Origin: PALSA-188 sp963720075
GTDB taxonomy: Bacteria; Acidobacteriota; Terriglobia; Terriglobales; Acidobacteriaceae
DNA: 64,000 nt
Assembly (NCBI GenBank): GCA_963720075.1
Contig: CAVREG010000019.1
Location: 1,488,001-1,552,000, forward strand
Reading direction: 5' to 3'
A program made the position numbers and the translations under genes. Below are positions 53,055 through 61,303 of the stretch, one piece after another. How positions within the stretch are numbered: the first letter of the stretch is position 1; every line of letters begins with the position of its first letter. The notes beneath the pieces are model-generated. The model searched no databases. It was given only the letters and a program-made list of their open reading frames with translations, and was not told the DNA's origin.

Positions 53055-53807
53055 TTACTGCGTCAAAATCATCGGGCCATCTCTCGTGACCGCGACACAA
53101 TGTTCGAAATGGGCGCTGCAACTGCCGTCGGCCGTGACTGCCGTCCATTTATCGTCCAGCACGCGGGTGCCTGGGTCGCCGAAATTTACCATCGGTTCGA
53201 TTGCCAGCACCATGCCCTCGCGGAGGCGCGGACCCTGCCCTCTGGCTCCATAATTCGGGACCTGTGGCTCTTCGTGCAGTTTGGTGCCGATGCCGTGTCC
53301 CACAAACTCGCGGACCACACTGAATCCATTTGCTTCGACGTATTCCTGCACGGCTGCGCCCACGTCCCCAACGGCGTTGCCAACTCTTGCCTGCTCGATG
53401 CCTTTGTAAAGCGATGCTTCTGTAACTTTGAGCAGCTTCTCAATCTCCGGCTTCAAGTATCCATTTACCGGAACAGTGATGGCGGCATCGCCATAATAGC
53501 CGTCGAGAACGACTCCACAATCAATCGAAACAATGTCTCCGGCCTTCAATTCCCTCTTTTCTGAGGGAATTCCGTGAACAATCTCTTCGTTAACGGAAGT
53601 GCAAAGCACGCAGGGATAATCGTAGTATCCCTTGAATGCAGGCTTCGCGCCCAGATCCTTTATCTTTTGCTCAGCGACTCGTTCCAAATCCATGGTAGTG
53701 ACGCCGGGCGCGACAATGGCGCGCACAGCATCAAGCACTTCCCGGACGATGTGGCCGCTCTGCCGCATCTTGGAAATCTCGGCCGCGGATTTACACACTA
53801 TTGGCAT
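53055..53807 (-). CDS. map: Methionine aminopeptidase, type I
   Basis: Removes the initiator Met from nascent proteins with two metal ions. Metal ligands are in IDCGVVLDGYYGDAAIT (Asp pair), VGHGIGTKLHEEPQVP (His), IEPMVNFGDP (Glu) and HFEHCVAVT (Glu). YPCVLCTSVNEEIVHGIPSE is also diagnostic. I use ATG 53807 (MPIVCKSAAEIS), since the TTG at 53834 gives an odd leader. Length is 250. The gene lies between adk and infA, as in Firmicutes and acidobacteria. Confidence 0.96.
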   Translation of the reverse strand: MPIVCKSAAEISKMRQSGHIVREVLDAVRAIVAPGVTTMDLERVAEQKIKDLGAKPAFKGYYDYPCVLCTSVNEEIVHGIPSEKRELKAGDIVSIDCGVVLDGYYGDAAITVPVNGYLKPEIEKLLKVTEASLYKGIEQARVGNAVGDVGAAVQEYVEANGFSVVREFVGHGIGTKLHEEPQVPNYGARGQGPRLREGMVLAIEPMVNFGDPGTRVLDDKWTAVTADGSCSAHFEHCVAVTRDGPMILTQ

Positions 53808-53866
53808 ATTGTGTTCAGTCAAATTACGTTTCAACCAAAAAATCGAGCGGAGCTTGTTCCGCTTGG

Positions 53867-53914
53867 AACCTTCGACTACGCTCAGGGCAGGCTCGCGAAG
53901 GCGCCCTCCCTACA
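53867..53914. repeat. CTTCGACTACGCTCAGGGCAGG repeat in the adk-map spacer
   Basis: GAACCTTCGACTACGCTCAG then GGCAGGCTCGCGAAGGCGCC. The core word also lies inside valS at 23037. Confidence 0.65.
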
Positions 53915-53923
53915 CATTCCATG

Positions 53924-54643
53924 CTAATCACCGCTCGCAGTTGCGGCTGCGTGGCTTTCGATGTCCTGCAAAAGCTCCGTCGTTACTTCGTCCACCGGAC
54001 GGTCGGCATCTACCGAGATCAGGCGTCCTTGCTTCTGGTAGTACTCCGCCACAGGCATCGTTTGCCGCTCATAGGTGGCAAGCCGCTCCTGAATAACCTC
54101 GTAGCGATCATCATCCCTGATGATCAGCTTGGTGCCGTCAACGTCGCAAATTTCATCAACCAGAGGTGGCTGGAGGTGGACGTTATAAATTCGACCGCAG
54201 GAAGGACAGGTTCTACGTCCAGTAAGCCGGAGCGATAACTTATTATAATCCACGTCAAACCGCACCACAATTGGCGAACACATGTGGCGCTTCGGATTTT
54301 CAAGGAACTGATGCTTCAAAAAAGCGTCCAGCCATGCCGCTTGAGTCGCGGTGCGGGGAAAGCCATCAAGGATAAAACCCCGCTCGCAATCCATATCCCG
54401 CAAACGCCAGGCCACCATATCGCAGACCAGATTGTCGGGCACCAGATCCCCCCGCGCCATCTGGGCTTCCGCCTTTAATCCTAAATCCGTACCACGGTGC
54501 ACATTCTCGCGCAGTAGGTCCCCAGTGGAAATCTGCGGAATGCCGTAGCGGTCAGACAGCCGCTTGGACTGAGTGCCCTTGCCCGCGCCGGGCGGCCCTA
54601 GCAGCACAATCGGTCCGATGTTGCGCAATGCTTCCTCTGCCAT
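53924..54643 (-). CDS. adk: Adenylate kinase, zinc-type LID
   Basis: Interconverts ATP, AMP and ADP. P-loop GPPGAGKGTQSKRLSDRYG (near residue 17), AMP-binding ISTGDLLREN, and GFILDGFPRT near 91 are standard. The LID region CPSCGRIYNVHL, followed by EICDVDG, shows three Cys and probably an Asp as zinc ligands. Length is 239; the last 12 residues form an Ala/Ser tail. Follows secY, as usual. Confidence 0.97.
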   Translation of the reverse strand: MAEEALRNIGPIVLLGPPGAGKGTQSKRLSDRYGIPQISTGDLLRENVHRGTDLGLKAEAQMARGDLVPDNLVCDMVAWRLRDMDCERGFILDGFPRTATQAAWLDAFLKHQFLENPKRHMCSPIVVRFDVDYNKLSLRLTGRRTCPSCGRIYNVHLQPPLVDEICDVDGTKLIIRDDDRYEVIQERLATYERQTMPVAEYYQKQGRLISVDADRPVDEVTTELLQDIESHAAATASGD

Positions 54644-54746
54644 CGAACTCGCTCCAGGCTGTCTCCATTTCCAATCTTGCCTATCGTATATTGCTTACCG
54701 CATCTCGGACGGGCGACGAACGCCATCGCTCCATTGGCAAACTAAT

Positions 54747-56132
54747 TTACCAGGTGCGGCGCCCGCGAATTCGCCCGCTGCGCGGTGTGAAGCCGTCATA
54801 ATGTCGCATAATAAGTTGCGCTTCCACTTGTGTCACCGTATCCATCGCCACCCCAACAACGATCAACAGGGACGTGCCTCCGAAATAAAAACTTACGCCC
54901 AAACCATTCGTCACCCAGGTCGGAAGACGCTCGAAGAAAGCGCCCAGAGCGCCTGGGAGATGGTTCAAGTGGATGCCTGTGATCATCCATTCCGGAATGA
55001 AGGAAATGATGATTAGATACAAAGCGCCGACCAGCGTGATGCGAGTCAAAATCTCGTTGATATTGTCGGCGGTACGTTTGCCGGGACGAATGCCCGGAAT
55101 GAATCCGCCGTACTTCCGCATGTTGTCGGCGACTTCATTGGGATTAAATACGATGGAGACGTAGAAATACGCAAAGAAGATGATGCCGACAGCGTAGAGC
55201 AAAGTGTAGAGCGGTTCGCCCCATCCCAGCGCATGAATCAGATCACCGAAGTAGCGGTTGTTCTTAAAGCCGGCCCCAATCATCTGCGGCATGGTCAATA
55301 TTGAAGACGCGAAGATTACCGGCATCACTCCGCCTGCGTTGACTCGCAGCGGCAGATGCGTGGATTGGCCGCCCATGACTTTTCTTCCGACCACGCGTTT
55401 GGCGTATTGCACGGGAATGCGCCGCTCACTCCGCTCCACATAGACGATAAAGGCGACTACGACAATCATGACGGCGATCAGCAGCAACGCCTTAAACGGA
55501 GCAAGGGCTCCCCAGGCGCCGCTAGCCACTTTGTCATATATGTCGGCGACGCCGCGAGGCAAGCCAACCACAATGCCGGCGAATATCAGCAGCGACATGC
55601 CATTACCAATGCCGCGCTCGGTGATTTGTTCGCCGATCCACATAATGAATGCGCTGCCGGTCGTTAAGGTCAGCATGGTCATTAAGATGAATCCCACGCC
55701 GGGATCAATCACGAAGCCTCCGCCCCTTTCAAGGCTAATGGCAATGCCGAGCGATTGGACCGCGCTTAACATTACGGTCAGATAGCGGGTCCACTGGGTA
55801 ATCTTCTTGCGTCCCAGTTCGCCTTCTTTTTGCAGCTTGGCGAGAGGCTCATAAACGACGGTGAGCAGTTGCAGAATGATGGAAGCCGTAATGTACGGCA
55901 TGATCCCCAATGCGAAAATGGTCAGCCGCCGCAACTGGCCGCCCGAGAACATATCCACCAAGCCGAGAAATGAACCCTGGTTCTGCTGGAAGTACTGCGA
56001 CAACTTAGAGGCGTTTACGCCGGGTGTTGGGATGTGCCCACCTAGACGATAAACCGCGAGAAGGGCAAGCGTAAACAAGATGCGCTTGCGCAAATCGGGG
56101 ATACGAAAGATGTTGGCGAATTTCTCAAACAT
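54747..56132 (-). CDS. secY: Protein translocase subunit SecY
   Basis: Channel subunit of the Sec translocon in the inner membrane, ten transmembrane helices. LALLAVYRLGGHIPTPGV and GIMPYITASIILQLLTVVYE open the channel; IPVQYAKRVVGRKVMGGQ is the cytoplasmic loop before TM7. FGGTSLLIVVGVAMDTVTQV and IRGRRTW close the protein. Length is 461. ATG overlaps the rplO stop by one base in TAATG, which would couple translation to that frame. Confidence 0.97.
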   Translation of the reverse strand: MFEKFANIFRIPDLRKRILFTLALLAVYRLGGHIPTPGVNASKLSQYFQQNQGSFLGLVDMFSGGQLRRLTIFALGIMPYITASIILQLLTVVYEPLAKLQKEGELGRKKITQWTRYLTVMLSAVQSLGIAISLERGGGFVIDPGVGFILMTMLTLTTGSAFIMWIGEQITERGIGNGMSLLIFAGIVVGLPRGVADIYDKVASGAWGALAPFKALLLIAVMIVVVAFIVYVERSERRIPVQYAKRVVGRKVMGGQSTHLPLRVNAGGVMPVIFASSILTMPQMIGAGFKNNRYFGDLIHALGWGEPLYTLLYAVGIIFFAYFYVSIVFNPNEVADNMRKYGGFIPGIRPGKRTADNINEILTRITLVGALYLIIISFIPEWMITGIHLNHLPGALGAFFERLPTWVTNGLGVSFYFGGTSLLIVVGVAMDTVTQVEAQLIMRHYDGFTPRSGRIRGRRTW

Positions 56133-56570
56133 TACTGTAAAACCTCAAATGTGCCACCGGCTTTTGTGATTTTTTCCTGAGCCGATTTGGAAAACTTGTG
56201 AGCGTGCACAGTAAGAGCGGCGGATAGCTCGCCGTCGCCAAGAATTTTTACGGGATGTTTGGTGCTGATGATGCCAGCCTTGCGAAGTACGTCAGGCGTG
56301 ATGGTAGTTTCGCCGAGCGCTACAAGTTTTTCGAGATTCACTACGTTAAATTCCTTGCGGAAAATGTTGGTAAAGCCGCGTTTCGGCATCCGGCGATGGA
56401 GCGGCATCTGACCGCCCTCAAAGCCTGCGCATCATGCGGGAGCCGCTGCGGGAGCGCTGACCTTTATGTCCGCGGGTGGAGGTCTTGCCCATGCCGGAGC
56501 CCATGCCGCGCCCGACACGCTTCTTTTTTTCGTTAGCCTTCTTCGGAGCTCGTATGTTTGAAAGATTCAT
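56132..56570 (-). CDS. rplO: 50S ribosomal protein L15, frameshifted
   Basis: L15 binds 23S rRNA during assembly. From ATG 56570 the frame reads MNLSNIRAPKK and on through GMGKTSTRGHKGQRSRSGS, then MMRRL-stop at TGA 56418-56420 after 50 codons. The rest of L15 (EGGQMPLHRRMPKRGFTN) continues in the other frame and ends at 56132. One extra base near 56426 explains this: dropping it gives MMRGFEGGQMPL. The last sense codon and stop are CTT TGA, so a +1 slip would also restore the protein. Indel, sequencing error or recoding remain open. The rest of L15 shows no further damage. Confidence 0.92.
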
Positions 56571-56577
56571 AAAATCG

Positions 56578-56611
56578 CTTCTAGCTTCTGGCTCCTAGCT
56601 AAGAGCCATAC
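56578..56611. repeat. GCTTCTAGCTTCTGGCTCC repeats between rpmD and rplO
   Basis: CGCTTCTAGCTTCTGGCTCC then TAGCTAAGAGCC. Same family as 63409-63455. Confidence 0.65.
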
Positions 56612-56622
56612 TACAAACTCTT

Positions 56623-56850
56623 TTACTGCTCCACGATTTCTACCAAGTGTGGGACTTTCGCAACCATCCCACGGATTGCTGGGTTGTCGGGACGCTCAAT
56701 CACTTGATTGAGCCGGGTAAATCCCAAACCTTTCACTACCCGCTTTTGCTGGAATGGGGCGCAAATGGCCGAGCGCACCCACTTTAGTTGCAGCTTTCCG
56801 GCCGTTTTGTGCGGCTTCTTTGTTGCTTTTATTGCTGATGTCTTAACCAT
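56623..56850 (-). CDS. rpmD: 50S ribosomal protein L30
   Basis: Small large-subunit protein. LQLKWVRSAICAPFQQKRVV, then GLGFTRLNQVIERPDNPAIR, is the L30 core of about 60 residues. The first 16 residues (VKTSAIKATKKPHKT) are an extra Lys-rich leader. Start ATG overlaps the rpsE stop by one base in TAATG. Confidence 0.95.
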   Translation of the reverse strand: MVKTSAIKATKKPHKTAGKLQLKWVRSAICAPFQQKRVVKGLGFTRLNQVIERPDNPAIRGMVAKVPHLVEIVEQ

Positions 56851-57362
56851 TAATTCAATTCCTCGACCGTCTTGCCGCGCATGGCGGCCACGTCCGCCCT
56901 GCTCTTTAAGTGCTTGAGAGCATCAAAGGTCGCCTTGATCACGTTGTGCGGATTCGTGGTTCCGATAGATTTTGTGAGCACATTCTGAATGCCGACTGAA
57001 GTCATGACCGCGCGCACCGCTCCGCCCGCGATTACACCAGTACCTTCTGGCGCGGGCTTGAGAAGGACTCTACCCGACCCGTAACGGCCAAGGACTAAAT
57101 GGGGAATGGTGGTATGGGTAAGATTAACTTTCATCAAATTTTTCTTGGCCGATTCGATTCCTTTGCGGATCGCCTGCGGAACTTCCTTAGCTTTTCCGGA
57201 GCCGTAGCCGACAACCGCCGCGCTCGGATCCCCTACGACCACTAAAGCGGCGAAGGACATGTTTTTGCCCCCCTTGACCACCTTTGTGACGCGGTTAATC
57301 GAGACTACCTGGTCTTTGAGTTGATAGGAGTTCGCGTCGAGCTTCTTAATAATTGTTGGCAT
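56850..57362 (-). CDS. rpsE: 30S ribosomal protein S5
   Basis: Small-subunit decoding-region protein. The dsRNA-binding domain starts LKDQVVSINRVTKVVKGGKN, with SFAALVVVGD, and the S5 C-terminal domain contains GSGRVLLKPAPEGTGVIAGG. Length is 170. Precedes rpmD and overlaps its start codon. Confidence 0.97.
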   Translation of the reverse strand: MPTIIKKLDANSYQLKDQVVSINRVTKVVKGGKNMSFAALVVVGDPSAAVVGYGSGKAKEVPQAIRKGIESAKKNLMKVNLTHTTIPHLVLGRYGSGRVLLKPAPEGTGVIAGGAVRAVMTSVGIQNVLTKSIGTTNPHNVIKATFDALKHLKSRADVAAMRGKTVEELN

Positions 57363-57374
57363 TCTTTCCTTAGT

Positions 57375-57466
57375 TTTGCTAATTGAGCAATTGAGTAATC
57401 GGTAGTTGAAAAGTCAAAAGGTTAGAGCTCAAATAGCTCAATTACCCGATACTAAATTACTCAATG
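57375..57466. repeat. Inverted ATTGAG words in the rplR-rpsE spacer
   Basis: AATTGAGCAATTGAGTAATC and TCAATTACCCGATACTAAAT with ACTCAATGC near the end. The arms are partly inverse complements, giving an AT-richer hairpin unlike the neighbours. Confidence 0.65.
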
Positions 57467-57832
57467 CTAGAACTTCAGTCCCGCTTCGCGAGCGGATTCT
57501 GCCAGCGCCTTCACTCGGCCATGGTAGATGTAGCCGCCGCGATCGAATACGACTTTTGTAATTCCTTTGGCTTGGGCCCGCTCGGCGATCATTTTGCCTA
57601 CTTCTTTGGCTGCCGCTAAATTACCGCCATTATGGCGCTCACCCTTCTTGCCTTCCGCTGAATGTGCGGCGACCAGAGTCGTACCCTCGACATCGTCAAT
57701 CAGCTGAACATAAACATTATTCAGGGAGCGATAGACGTTGAGCCTCGGTCGCTCGGCGGTGCCGAGAATCTTTTTGCGGATGCGCTCATGCACGTGCCGC
57801 CGGTTCGTGTTTTTGGATGAAATTGTAAGCAT
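57467..57832 (-). CDS. rplR: 50S ribosomal protein L18
   Basis: Carries 5S rRNA into the large subunit. ERPRLNVYRSLNNVYVQLID and HNGGNLAAAKEVGKMIAERA with VVFDRGGYIYHGRVKALAES are standard. Length is 121, close to 117 in E. coli. The spacer to rplF contains repeat words. Confidence 0.97.
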   Translation of the reverse strand: MLTISSKNTNRRHVHERIRKKILGTAERPRLNVYRSLNNVYVQLIDDVEGTTLVAAHSAEGKKGERHNGGNLAAAKEVGKMIAERAQAKGITKVVFDRGGYIYHGRVKALAESAREAGLKF

Positions 57833-57837
57833 TAAAT

Positions 57838-57935
57838 CTGTCCTTGGTCTTTAACTGCGTCGTCGGTCCTTCGTCATTCGTCGTAGGCTGAACAAAAAAC
57901 CCAACTAAGTGTCAACCACCGGGTTTGGCCAACGA
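57838..57935. repeat. GTCCTTGGTC/GTCGGTCC repeats in the rplF-rplR spacer
   Basis: GTCCTTGGTCTTTAACTGCG, GTCGGTCCTTCGTCATTCG and then CCAACGACCCACGG on the other arm. Words match the spacer upstream of rplB (63889). Confidence 0.65.
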
Positions 57936-57945
57936 CCCACGGCGG

Positions 57946-58485
57946 TCATTTCGCTCCCGTCTTACCGACTTTCTTCTTCAAGCGTTCTCCGGAATAACGA
58001 ACACCCTTATTTTTATATGGATCCGGGGGACGTAAGCTGCGCATTTCCGCCGCTACTTGACCTACTTTTTGGCGGTCAATTCCTGTCACCGTTAACTTCG
58101 TTTGTTTCGCATCCACTGCCGCTTCGATGCCCGAGGGCAGCGGATACTCGATGGGATGAGAGTACCCCAATGTAAAGACGACCATTCCTTTGCCCTTCAT
58201 CTCGGCGCGATAGCCGATGCCGACGATCTCCAGATCCCGCGTCCATCCCTTAGTCACACCTTCAACTGCGTTGTTCACGAGTGCGCGAGCAAGGCCATGG
58301 ACGGCTGCTTGCGAATCGTTCTCGCGGATTGCGAGAAGATGCCCATCCTGTTGCTCGACTCGAATCCCAGCGGGAAGCGCGGTGTCGAGTTTGCCCTTAG
58401 GTCCCTGTACGGCGACCGTATTGCCTTCGATTTTGACCGTTACCCCTTTGGGCAGCGGGATCGGTTTTTTCCCAATTCTGGACAT
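57946..58485 (-). CDS. rplF: 50S ribosomal protein L6
   Basis: Two-domain protein near the sarcin-ricin loop. SRIGKKPIPLPKGVTVKIEG begins it; GVTKGWTRDLEIVGIGYRAE is the second-domain linker; the end reads DPYKNKGVRYSGERLKKKVG. Length is 179, standard. Confidence 0.97.
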   Translation of the reverse strand: MSRIGKKPIPLPKGVTVKIEGNTVAVQGPKGKLDTALPAGIRVEQQDGHLLAIRENDSQAAVHGLARALVNNAVEGVTKGWTRDLEIVGIGYRAEMKGKGMVVFTLGYSHPIEYPLPSGIEAAVDAKQTKLTVTGIDRQKVGQVAAEMRSLRPPDPYKNKGVRYSGERLKKKVGKTGAK

Positions 58486-58495
58486 AAGTTCAAAA

Positions 58496-58594
58496 TCGCT
58501 TTCAGCTGTCAGTTCGCAGCATTCAGTTTAAAAAACTCTCAAATTCCAACATTCGTTTTTAGCTGAAAGCTGACGGCTGATAGCTGACAGCTTT
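58496..58594. repeat. AGCTGTCAGC repeats in the rpsH-rplF spacer
   Basis: CGCTTTCAGCTGTCAGTTCG and AGCTGAAAGCTGACGGCTGA with TAGCTGACAGCTTT. Nearest words to the dnaG insert at 14072. Confidence 0.7.
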
Positions 58595-58596
58595 CC

Positions 58597-58995
58597 CTAC
58601 CATACTTCGCACAACAACTCGCCGCCCAAGCCTTGCTTGCGGGCCTGACGACCCGTCATAACCCCTTGTGGCGTCGTCAAAATATTGATGCCCATTCCTC
58701 CGAGCACGCGCGGAATTTCGGTGCGGCGCACATATACCCGGCAGCCGGGCCTGGATACACGCGCAACGTTCGAAATTGCCGCTTCATTGTTATTGCCGTA
58801 TTTCAGATAAACGCGCAAGACCTTGTGGCCATCTTCTTCCGTGGCTTTGAAATTGGAGACGTATCCCTCTTCCTTCAGGATGCGGGCAATCTCCAGCTTC
58901 AGCTTGGAAACGGGAATATCCACTTTCTGGTGCCTGGCGTTGATCGCGTTGCGAATTCGCGCCAACATGTCTGCCACCGGATCGGTCAAATTCAT
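58597..58995 (-). CDS. rpsH: 30S ribosomal protein S8
   Basis: Central-domain assembly protein of the 30S subunit and, in E. coli, a translational repressor of the spc operon. NLTDPVADMLARIRNAINAR, then VSRPGCRVYVRRTEIPRVLG and GVMTGRQARKQGLGGELLCE, are canonical. Length is 132. Confidence 0.97.
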   Translation of the reverse strand: MNLTDPVADMLARIRNAINARHQKVDIPVSKLKLEIARILKEEGYVSNFKATEEDGHKVLRVYLKYGNNNEAAISNVARVSRPGCRVYVRRTEIPRVLGGMGINILTTPQGVMTGRQARKQGLGGELLCEVW

Positions 58996-59035
58996 GCTTT
59001 GCTTCTCCTAGGCCGCCGGTTATCAGCGGCTCGTC

Positions 59036-59066
59036 GTGTGACGCGAGCGCCCTTGCCCGCGTACCT
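59036..59066. repeat. GC-rich hairpin repeat variant between rpsN and rpsH
   Basis: GTGTGACGCGAGCGCCCTTG followed by CCCGCG. A degraded copy of the unit at 5130. Confidence 0.55.
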
Positions 59067-59074
59067 CTTTATAT

Positions 59075-59299
59075 CTACCAGGACGACTTCGAAACCCCTG
59101 GAATCTCTCCCCGTAATGCCAGGCCGCGAAAACACAGGCGGCAGAGGCCAAACTTGCGCAGATACGCGCGCGGCCGTCCGCAGAGCTTGCAGCGATTATG
59201 CCTGCGGGTCGAGAATTTTGGTCGTCTTTCTTTCTTGTCACGCGCGTCGTCAAACTTCTTCTCGATCTTCGCGTCCTTTACTCGTTTTGCAGTGGTCAT
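59075..59299 (-). CDS. rpsN: 30S ribosomal protein S14, zinc form
   Basis: Head protein of the 30S subunit. The C-minus or zinc type is clear: RCKLCGRPRAYLRKFGLCRL followed by CFRGLALRGEIPGVSKSSW has four Cys (near residues 37, 40, 53 and 56). Length is 74 against about 61 in the family: a Lys-rich leader of 13 residues is added. Lies between rplE and rpsH. Confidence 0.96.
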   Translation of the reverse strand: MTTAKRVKDAKIEKKFDDARDKKERRPKFSTRRHNRCKLCGRPRAYLRKFGLCRLCFRGLALRGEIPGVSKSSW

Positions 59300-59341
59300 T
59301 GAGTCCTTATCGTCTGAATATCAATATTGAAATCAAATGCC

Positions 59342-59965
59342 TCACGCCCGGAACGGCATACCAAGATGACGCAGCAACGATCTCGCCTCGTCATCATTGC
59401 GAGCGGTTGTCACAATGGTGACATTCATGCCCTTTTGCTTGTCAACCTTCGCATAGTCAATTTCCGGAAAAATAAGCTGATCGCGAAGGCCAAGGGTATA
59501 GTTTCCGCGTCCATCAAACGATTTGGTCGAAACGCCGCGAAAATCCCGGACTCGCGGAAGCACCATGCTCACCAGGCGATCAAAAAATTCGTACATGCGG
59601 TCGCCACGCAACGTAACCATAGCCCCAATGGCCTGGCCTTCACGAACCTTGAAAGCGGCAATGGATTTCTTGGCGCGAGTGATCACCGGTTTCTGCCCGG
59701 TAATTTGTCCCAGTTCATTGATCGCAGGGTCAATAATCTTGGCGTTTTGCGTGGCTTCGCCTACTCCCATGTTGACGACGATCTTATGCAGATGCGGCAC
59801 CGCCATCGGATTCTTGCGCTCAAGTTCTTTCATCAGCGTGGGCGCAACTTCCTTGTCGAAGCGCTCCTTCAGCCGGGGTGTTTCTTTGGCGCTGTGATGG
59901 GCGACGGCGGGAGCTTTTGATTCCTGCTTCTTATCGTCCTGGCGCTCTTTTTTTTCTTTTGCCAT
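59342..59965 (-). CDS. rplE: 50S ribosomal protein L5
   Basis: Binds 5S rRNA and forms bridge B1b. HKIVVNMGVGEATQNAKIID, PVITRAKKSIAAFKVREGQA and RDFRGVSTKSFDGRGNYTLG are diagnostic. Length is 207; the first 28 residues form a Lys/Glu/Gln-rich extension with no counterpart in E. coli. Spacer to rplX holds repeat words. Confidence 0.97.
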   Translation of the reverse strand: MAKEKKERQDDKKQESKAPAVAHHSAKETPRLKERFDKEVAPTLMKELERKNPMAVPHLHKIVVNMGVGEATQNAKIIDPAINELGQITGQKPVITRAKKSIAAFKVREGQAIGAMVTLRGDRMYEFFDRLVSMVLPRVRDFRGVSTKSFDGRGNYTLGLRDQLIFPEIDYAKVDKQKGMNVTIVTTARNDDEARSLLRHLGMPFRA

Positions 59966-60004
59966 GGTCGTACCCTTTTCTAGTCATTAACGATCGCGTC
60001 GTCG

Positions 60005-60110
60005 CTCTTGGCCTTGGCCTTTAGCTGTTGGCTGAACTCTTCAATTCCCCGCCCGGGAACGTCACGCACCTCGCGTTTTGGCTAAAAGCTAACGGCCAAA
60101 AGCTAAAAGC
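60005..60110. repeat. GGCCTTTAGC/AAAAGC repeats in the rplX-rplE spacer
   Basis: TGGCCTTTAGCTGTTGGCTG on one arm and TTGGCTAAAAGCTAACGGCC followed by AAAAGCTAAAAGC on the other. An imperfect hairpin over 100 bases. Confidence 0.65.
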
Positions 60111-60455
60111 TTATTTCTTCTCCAGTGTGGTTCCGCACTTCTTGCAAACGCGGACTTTCTGATCTCCGCGAATTTCGCGGCCTACCCGCACCGGGCCGCA
60201 GCTCGGGCAGACCAGTTGCACGTTCGATATTGCGATCCGGCTTTCCTGATCGGCGATTCCGCCCTTGATGTTGCGCTGCGGATTGGGACGCACGTGCTTT
60301 TTTACGAGCATGACGTGTTCAATCAGAAGCTTGCCCTCATCTGGAAACACCCGTAATACGCGGCCTTCTTTGCCTTTATCGCGTCCGGTGATGACCCTCA
60401 CGGTGTCGTTGTGCCGGATATCAACTCGGATGTGTTTTCTGACTACGGTCTTCAT
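60111..60455 (-). CDS. rplX: 50S ribosomal protein L24
   Basis: Assembly initiator of the large subunit. HNDTVRVITGRDKGKEGRVL is the KOW motif; GGIADQESRIAISNVQLVCP and the C-terminal RVCKKCGTTLEKK add Cys pairs found in many L24 proteins. Length is 114. Confidence 0.96.
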   Translation of the reverse strand: MKTVVRKHIRVDIRHNDTVRVITGRDKGKEGRVLRVFPDEGKLLIEHVMLVKKHVRPNPQRNIKGGIADQESRIAISNVQLVCPSCGPVRVGREIRGDQKVRVCKKCGTTLEKK

Positions 60456-60500
60456 AATTTCTTCCTAACTAAATCCCACTTAGTTCGCAACTCTCATCCT

Positions 60501-60532
60501 TTGTCATCCTGAGCGCAGCGAAGGACCTATGG
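60501..60532. repeat. Dispersed TGAGCGCAGCGAAGGACCTATGG repeat between rplN and rplX
   Basis: TGTCATCCTGAGCGCAGCGA followed by AGGACCTATGG. Same unit as 11069-11092. Confidence 0.7.
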
Positions 60533-60570
60533 AATTGCTGACCCATCGCTCAAGAATGCGCACTCGACTC

Positions 60571-60942
60571 TTAAATAACCTCCGGGGCCAGCGACACGAT
60601 TTTCAAAAATTTCTTCTCACGCAATTCGCGCGCGACTGGACCGAAAACGCGGGTTCCTACCGGCTCGCCAGTCTCGTTAATGAGAACCGCGGCGTTCTGA
60701 TCGAACCGAATATATGTGCCATCGCGCCGCCGATACTCTTTGCGTGTACGAACGATCACAGCTTTAACCACGGTCCCCTTTTTTGCCTGCCCATCGGGAG
60801 AAGCCTCTTTCACGCTGGCCGTAACCACGTCGCCCAAACCGGCACGCAATCCCGTAGAACCACCCAGCGGCAGAATCATCTGCAGCTTGCGCGCGCCGGA
60901 GTTATCGGCGACTTCGAGCATGCTTCTCATCATTACGCCCAT
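60571..60942 (-). CDS. rplN: 50S ribosomal protein L14
   Basis: Large-subunit protein at bridge B5. RSMLEVADNSGARKLQMILP, GDVVTASVKEASPDGQAKKG and VRTRKEYRRRDGTYIRFDQN are standard; length is 123. Between rpsQ and rplX as in the spc operon. Confidence 0.97.
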   Translation of the reverse strand: MGVMMRSMLEVADNSGARKLQMILPLGGSTGLRAGLGDVVTASVKEASPDGQAKKGTVVKAVIVRTRKEYRRRDGTYIRFDQNAAVLINETGEPVGTRVFGPVARELREKKFLKIVSLAPEVI

Positions 60943-60973
60943 AATTCAATCTCCCTTAGAGCGCCATCAAATG

Positions 60974-61303
60974 CTACGAAGCCACATCGGTTACCACGGT
61001 TGCTTCCGGCACCAGCGCGGTTTTTCGAACGATCTGCTTCAACCGCCATCGTTTCAATTTCGACAAGGGACGTGTCTCTTCGAGCCGGACGACGTCGCCA
61101 ATGTGCGCCTCGTTTTTCTCGTCGTGCGCGTAAAACTTTTTGGCTTTCGAAACCACGCGGCCATAAAAGGCGTGCGACTTCTTGCGCACAACTTCAACGA
61201 CAATAGTCTTGTGCATGCGGTTCGAGACCACTTCGCCTACGATTTCTTTGCGGCGCCCGGCCACTGCGACTGGCGTGTTTGGATTCGGATTCGTTTCTGC
61301 CAT
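60974..61303 (-). CDS. rpsQ: 30S ribosomal protein S17
   Basis: OB-fold 30S protein. GEVVSNRMHKTIVVEVVRKK, KAKKFYAHDEKNEAHIGDVV and RLEETRPLSKLKRW are canonical. Length is 109: the N-terminal 18 residues (Pro/Ala/Asn) and C-terminal 18 residues are additions. ATG overlaps the rpmC stop in TAATG. Confidence 0.96.
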   Translation of the reverse strand: MAETNPNPNTPVAVAGRRKEIVGEVVSNRMHKTIVVEVVRKKSHAFYGRVVSKAKKFYAHDEKNEAHIGDVVRLEETRPLSKLKRWRLKQIVRKTALVPEATVVTDVAS

